From NCBI GenBank assembly GCA_903924445.1, contig CAIYBQ010000119.1, forward strand, positions 1 to 9,517: 9,517 nt of DNA, given 5' to 3'. The stretch comes from an uncultured Armatimonadota bacterium (GTDB taxonomy: Bacteria; Armatimonadota; Armatimonadia; Armatimonadales; Armatimonadaceae). Below, piece by piece: positions 5,736 through 9,517 of this stretch; positions within the stretch are counted from its first letter, which is position 1; each line of letters opens with the position of its first letter. The notes beneath the pieces were generated by a model that saw only the letters and a program-made list of their open reading frames with translations, ran no database searches and was not told the DNA's origin. The position numbers and the translations under genes are program-made.

Positions 5736-7403
5736 ATGGCTGTAAATAAAAAGGCGCTGATCGCCATCGGACTTGTGGTTGTCGGTGGCGGCGGCTACTA
5801 CTTCACGCGCATGAAGTCTGCGAAGCCAGTCGTCGCTGTCGGTAGGATTGTGTCGGCGGAAACAGGGGATGTTGCATTAATCGTCTCTGAATCTGGAACA
5901 CTCGAACCTGTTATCAAAGTCGATGTAAAGTCACGAGTCGCAGGCCGCCTCAGCCGATTTTATGTCAAGCCTGGTGATGTCGTAGCCGCTGGTCAGCTCA
6001 TCGCAACCGTCGATCCCAAAGAAGTTGCTAGGGAAGTTGCGGGAATTGCAGCACAGGTTCGTTCGGCCCGGGCCGGCTTAGAGCAGACCAAAGAAAATGA
6101 GAGTCTTATCGCACGCCAGGTTGCACTCGCAGTTGATAGAGCGAAAATCGGTGTACAGACTGCTGAGTCACAGGTTGCAGATGCCGAAGTCTCAAAATCG
6201 GATGCGGCCGTTAATCTACGCGATGCGATTCTTGGTGTAGAAACGGCTGAGAAACGCTATGCGCAAACTGCGGCGCCAACGCGACCACAGGAACTCGCAC
6301 AGGCTGTCGCATCGTTGAAGCGTGCCGAAGATCAGCTCGATGACCAAAAGCGACAGGTTGAACGCCGAAAGACACTCCTTACTAAGGGATTTATTAGCCA
6401 GCAGGATGTTGATACGGCTGAGACACAGGTCCGCCTTCAGGAATCGGACATCCAAAGCGCTCGTCAACGCGTTGGTCTGCTTAAAGAAGGCCCACGTAAG
6501 GAAGATATTGATACAGCAAAGCTTGCTGTAGATGCTGCCAAAATCCGTGTGGAGCAGGCAAACATCCGCTTAAAGCAGGCTGACATTAAGGTGTCGCAAG
6601 CGAAGATCAATCTTCGGACGAGCAAGGTTGAGCTGCAAAATCAGGAAAACAACCTGGGGACTGTCGCACTGAGAAAGCGTGACATCGAGCGCAGTCGTGC
6701 CGATGTTGCTCAAATCGAAAACCGGTTTGCCCAGCAGAGCGTTCAGCTGACCGAGACGCGTATTGTTGCCCCGATGGCCGGTGAAGTCACCGGAAAGTAC
6801 CTTGAAGAGGGCGAGCTTGTTGCATCCGCGACCGCCGGCTTTGCACAAGGCGCCGCGATTGTTACCATCGCCAACCTCAAACAAATGCAGGTTCGCACAA
6901 ATGTCAACGAAGTGGATGTCGTCAAGGTCAAAGTCGGACAGCCCGTAGAAATCCGCGTAGATGGTGTCCGTAACGTGACGTTCCACGGCGTCGTCGCAAG
7001 CAAGGCGCCTGCAAGCTTGACCAGCTCCCAAGCGGGAGCGACGAATACGTCTGCATCCGCATCTTCGAATCAAGTTGTACGCTTTGAAGTAAAAGTCCGC
7101 GTCACCGATGGCGATGCTCGCCTACGTCCCGGGATGACCGCATCGGTGGATATCCTCCTCGACCGCAAGACCAAGGTTACAAAAATCCCGACCGAAGCTA
7201 TTCGCCCTGACGATTCGGTCATGATCATGACCGGAACCAAGGAAAAGCCAGTCCTGACACCACGCAAAGTCACATTAGGCCTTCGGAGCGACTCCGCGAC
7301 CGAGGTGATCAGTGGGCTCAAGCCAGGCGAGAAAGTTGAAGTTCCAAAAGTCGATGCCAAAGACCGCCGCAAGGTGAACTTCCAGGATGGACCTGGAGAG
7401 TAA
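5736..7403 (+). CDS. HlyD/MacA-like periplasmic adaptor (membrane fusion) protein
   Basis: 555 residues, longer than MacA (about 370) because of a long coiled coil. Layout: short cytoplasmic start and one membrane anchor (about 7-24); first half of a lipoyl-like domain (VDVKSRVAGRLSRFYVKPGD, 62-81); coiled coil from about 95 to 340; second lipoyl half (RIVAPMAGEVTGKYLEEGE, 342-360); beta barrel (about 380-475); and a membrane-proximal part (IPTEAIRPDDSVMIM, 484-498). R210, L214 and S221 fit the RxxxLxxxxxxS hairpin-tip motif used for TolC contact. A Ser/Thr/Ala-rich insert (about 423-446) sits in the barrel. Adaptors of this type link an inner-membrane pump, often MacB-type, to an outer-membrane channel. 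No such pump gene follows; radA overlaps its stop. No strong ribosome binding site precedes the ATG: AGGA at 5717-5720 is 15 bases away. The membrane anchor right after 5736 supports this start. Confidence 0.9.
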   Translation: MAVNKKALIAIGLVVVGGGGYYFTRMKSAKPVVAVGRIVSAETGDVALIVSESGTLEPVIKVDVKSRVAGRLSRFYVKPGDVVAAGQLIATVDPKEVAREVAGIAAQVRSARAGLEQTKENESLIARQVALAVDRAKIGVQTAESQVADAEVSKSDAAVNLRDAILGVETAEKRYAQTAAPTRPQELAQAVASLKRAEDQLDDQKRQVERRKTLLTKGFISQQDVDTAETQVRLQESDIQSARQRVGLLKEGPRKEDIDTAKLAVDAAKIRVEQANIRLKQADIKVSQAKINLRTSKVELQNQENNLGTVALRKRDIERSRADVAQIENRFAQQSVQLTETRIVAPMAGEVTGKYLEEGELVASATAGFAQGAAIVTIANLKQMQVRTNVNEVDVVKVKVGQPVEIRVDGVRNVTFHGVVASKAPASLTSSQAGATNTSASASSNQVVRFEVKVRVTDGDARLRPGMTASVDILLDRKTKVTKIPTEAIRPDDSVMIMTGTKEKPVLTPRKVTLGLRSDSATEVISGLKPGEKVEVPKVDAKDRRKVNFQDGPGE

Positions 7404-8776
7404 TGGCGAAAGTCCACACAGTTTTCGTCTGTCAGGCTTGCGGATGTCAGCTCCCCAAGTGGCAGGGCAGATGTAATGACTGCGGTGGCTGGAACACCTT
7501 TGAAGAAGAAAAACAGGTCTCGGTAAAGGAAGCTGTGTCCCGTACGTTTATGGGCACATCGGCATCGAGACCATCACCCATCACGCAAATCGCCGCCACC
7601 GCGGGTATACGGATGTCGACCGGTGTCGGAGAGTTCGACCGTGTTCTTGGGGGCGGAATCGTCCCCGGTGCCCTGATGCTCATCGGTGGTGACCCAGGCG
7701 TCGGAAAGTCAACCCTGCTGACGCGCGTTGCTGGAAATCTGGCAACCACCGAGGGCGTCGTCCTCTATGTCAGCGGTGAAGAAAGCGTCCACCAAATCAA
7801 GCTCAGGGCATCGCGCCTCGATGCCGAGCATGAACGCCTGCTCCTTGCCAGCGAAACCGATGTCGCAGCGATTGCAATGGATATTCGATCCACCAAGCCC
7901 GTTGCCGTCATCATTGACTCTATACAAACGATGCAGTCATCCAGCGTGGAATCAGCTCCTGGGACCGTTTCACAGGTGCGTGCAGCAACCAGTGGAATCG
8001 CTCAGATCGCACGTGAACTTCAAGTGCCGGTGTTCATCGTTGGGCATGTCACCAAGGATGGCGCCATCGCAGGACCGCGTGTCCTTGAGCATATGGTTGA
8101 TACGGTCTTGGCCTTCGAAGGAGACCGACATAGCCATCACCGAATCCTCAGAGCCGTTAAGAACCGCTTTGGCTCCACCGATGAACTCGGCATTTTCGAA
8201 ATGCGGGAATCGGGCCTTGAAGGCGTTGACAATCCATCTGGGCTTCTCCTGAGCGAACGCGCTGAATCCGCAAGCGGAAGCGTTGTCTGCCCCGTCATCG
8301 AAGGCTCACGCTCACTGCTCGTTGAAGTTCAGGCGTTGGTATCGCCATCGCCGATGGCCACCCCCCGCCGCGTCGCAAATGGCGTTGACCGGGATCGCCT
8401 CGCCGTCGTTCTTGCTGTCCTTGAGAAGCGAATTGGGATTCAGCTGAGTACATCGGATGTCTATGTTAGTGTTGCCGGTGGCGTTGCTGTGGATGAACCC
8501 GCACTCGACATGGCGATTGCCCTCGCCGTTGCAAGCAGCGTCACAGATACCATCGTCGACCCACACTCCGTTGTGATGGGGGAAATCGGACTCTCTGGAG
8601 AGCTGCGGTCCGTTTCACAGGTCGGAAAACGGATTTCAGAAGCGAAACGCCTAGGATTTACAGATGCCATCGTCCCCGCTGGAAACCAGGATGACATCCG
8701 CACCCCGGGACTTCGCGGGTGCAAGTCGGTCGCGGATGCTCTCTCCGCAGCTCTCGGTCATCAACGAAACCGATAG
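7403..8776 (+). CDS. radA: DNA repair/recombination protein RadA
   Basis: 457 residues, the normal length. RadA is a hexameric ATPase that helps RecA-mediated recombination by driving branch migration and DNA unwinding at D-loops. All hallmarks are present: the N-terminal C4 zinc finger (C10, C13, C24, C27 in CQACG...CNDCGGW); Walker A GGDPGVGKST (95-104); Walker B-like VAVIIDSIQTM (167-177); the RadA-specific KNRFG motif (253-257); and a C-terminal Lon-protease-like domain with DEPALDMAIALAVASS (364-379) and GEIGLSGELR (393-402). The ATG shares its A with the TAA of the adaptor gene (TAATG), and GGAG at 7395-7398 lies four bases upstream, so translation is probably coupled. The window does not show whether there is also a separate promoter inside the preceding gene. 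Confidence 0.98.
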   Translation: MAKVHTVFVCQACGCQLPKWQGRCNDCGGWNTFEEEKQVSVKEAVSRTFMGTSASRPSPITQIAATAGIRMSTGVGEFDRVLGGGIVPGALMLIGGDPGVGKSTLLTRVAGNLATTEGVVLYVSGEESVHQIKLRASRLDAEHERLLLASETDVAAIAMDIRSTKPVAVIIDSIQTMQSSSVESAPGTVSQVRAATSGIAQIARELQVPVFIVGHVTKDGAIAGPRVLEHMVDTVLAFEGDRHSHHRILRAVKNRFGSTDELGIFEMRESGLEGVDNPSGLLLSERAESASGSVVCPVIEGSRSLLVEVQALVSPSPMATPRRVANGVDRDRLAVVLAVLEKRIGIQLSTSDVYVSVAGGVAVDEPALDMAIALAVASSVTDTIVDPHSVVMGEIGLSGELRSVSQVGKRISEAKRLGFTDAIVPAGNQDDIRTPGLRGCKSVADALSAALGHQRNR

Positions 8777-8841
8777 GATTTTCCGCCTCAACGCGGTATT
8801 CTTTGCAGGGCAGATTCCGCCTGATGATGGGGTATTACCGT

Positions 8842-9517
8842 ATGTCGAATTTGGAACAGTTACTCGCTCGCTACAACGACGTTCGCCTTCTGGGACAAGC
8901 CAATGCCGTCCTGGGGTGGGATCAACAGTGCTACATGCCTCACGGCGGGGGAGCAGCCCGCGCGGCACAGACATCCGTCCTATCGCGAATCTCCCACGAA
9001 ATGTTCACATCCCCAGACACGGGTGTACTCCTTGCCGCAGCTGAACAGGACAATGCTGGCTCTGATGTAACATCCAAGGATGCGCAAATCCTCCGCGTAC
9101 TTCGCCGCGACTACGATCAGGAAACCAAACTCCCGACTGACCTTGTGGAAGCACTGACACGCGAGTCGATGCTGGCGCACGAAGTTTGGGTGGATGCACG
9201 CAAAAACGATGACTTTAAGACCTTCGCCCCAACACTGCAAAAGCTGTTGGACCTTGTACGACGGCAGGCTGATTGCCTTGGCTATGATGAGACTCCCTAC
9301 GATGCGCTTCTCGATCGCTACGAGCCTGGGCTGAAGTCATCCGATGCTGCAAAAGTCTTTGATTCCATCAAGCCTGTTATCGCATCCATTCTCGCAAAGG
9401 TGCGTGCGACCGCTGAAATCGATGACTCTGTCCTACGCCGTGTCTTCCCAGAAGCACAGCAGATTGCCTTTGGCGAAAAAGTCGTCCGCTACCTAGGGTT
9501 TGACTTCAACCACGGAC
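8842..9517 (+). CDS. M32 family metallocarboxypeptidase (Taq type), 5' part only
   Basis: The open frame runs off the right edge after 225 complete codons; the family is normally about 500 residues. M32 enzymes remove C-terminal amino acids from peptides using a metal held by an HExxH motif. That motif lies in the missing half, so catalysis cannot be judged here. Recognisable N-terminal features: VLGWDQQCYMPHGGGAARAAQ (starting near residue 23), with the WDQ and the MP-GG-AR pattern; SRISHEMF (48-55); and the well conserved YDALLDRYEPG (153-163) followed by a helix starting at KSSDAAKVF. I chose ATG 8842 (MSNLEQLLARYNDV). ATG 8824 and 8827 are in frame and possible; GGGG at 8829-8832 serves 8842. 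A 65-base gap separates it from radA, wider than the other junctions, so it may have its own promoter, but I could not identify one. Confidence 0.9.
   Translation, partial: MSNLEQLLARYNDVRLLGQANAVLGWDQQCYMPHGGGAARAAQTSVLSRISHEMFTSPDTGVLLAAAEQDNAGSDVTSKDAQILRVLRRDYDQETKLPTDLVEALTRESMLAHEVWVDARKNDDFKTFAPTLQKLLDLVRRQADCLGYDETPYDALLDRYEPGLKSSDAAKVFDSIKPVIASILAKVRATAEIDDSVLRRVFPEAQQIAFGEKVVRYLGFDFNHG

Noticed and set aside
6570..7073. Minus-strand open frame of 167 codons inside the adaptor gene
   Set aside because: Shadow frame; the plus strand encodes a complete adaptor protein with all expected domains.
8783..8802. CCGC/GCGG hairpin between radA and the carboxypeptidase gene as a terminator
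   Set aside because: A stem of only 4 base pairs and no continuous T-run; too weak to call.
8651..8974. Minus-strand open frame of 107 codons across the radA/carboxypeptidase junction
   Set aside because: It overlaps the conserved end of RadA and the start of the M32 gene on the other strand and has no domain-like pattern.

Overview
This window looks like a piece of the chromosome of a diderm (Gram-negative-type) bacterium. The signs are an inner-membrane-anchored HlyD/MacA-type adaptor carrying the TolC-contact motif, a Bpt-type leucyltransferase, RadA and an M32 carboxypeptidase. By eye the base composition is in the low-to-mid 50s % GC. I could not assign a phylum from sequence alone. Coding density is very high, and I see no tRNA, rRNA, CRISPR array, transposase or prophage gene.

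Layout. Bases 1-24 hold the 3' half of a rho-independent terminator, presumably serving a + strand gene to the left of the window. Next comes a two-gene minus-strand unit. A multi-pass membrane protein of unknown function with a Met-rich C-terminal domain (about 1475 down to 333) overlaps by an ATGA junction a 71-residue heavy-metal-associated (CopZ-like) domain protein (336 down to 121). A 76-base divergent control region (1476-1551) separates this unit from a long plus-strand unit. It holds a direct repeat, an inverted repeat and two -10-like hexamers, each exactly 7 bases from its ATG.

The plus-strand run, in order: an anaerobic sulfatase-maturase-type radical SAM/SPASM protein with a C-terminal SEC-C zinc motif; aspartate/glutamate leucyltransferase (bpt); an MFS_3/EntS-like exporter; a WecG/TagA/CpsF glycosyltransferase; an HlyD/MacA-like periplasmic adaptor; radA; and, after a 65-base gap, an M32 carboxypeptidase cut by the window edge. 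The junctions inside the run are 9 bases, 1 base, 10 bases, 36 bases and a 1-base TAATG overlap. A single transcript is therefore plausible, but the functions (protein modification and N-end rule tagging, export, surface polysaccharide, recombination, proteolysis) do not form one obvious pathway.

Most interesting observations: the maturase/SEC-C fusion placed directly before a protein-tagging transferase, with no sulfatase in view; the unknown membrane protein with three MxM motifs coupled to an HMA metallochaperone; the candidate leaderless divergent promoters; and an adaptor subunit with a TolC-tip motif but no transporter beside it. Apart from these, the genes belong to recognised families, and I found no clear evidence of a wholly new multi-gene system.
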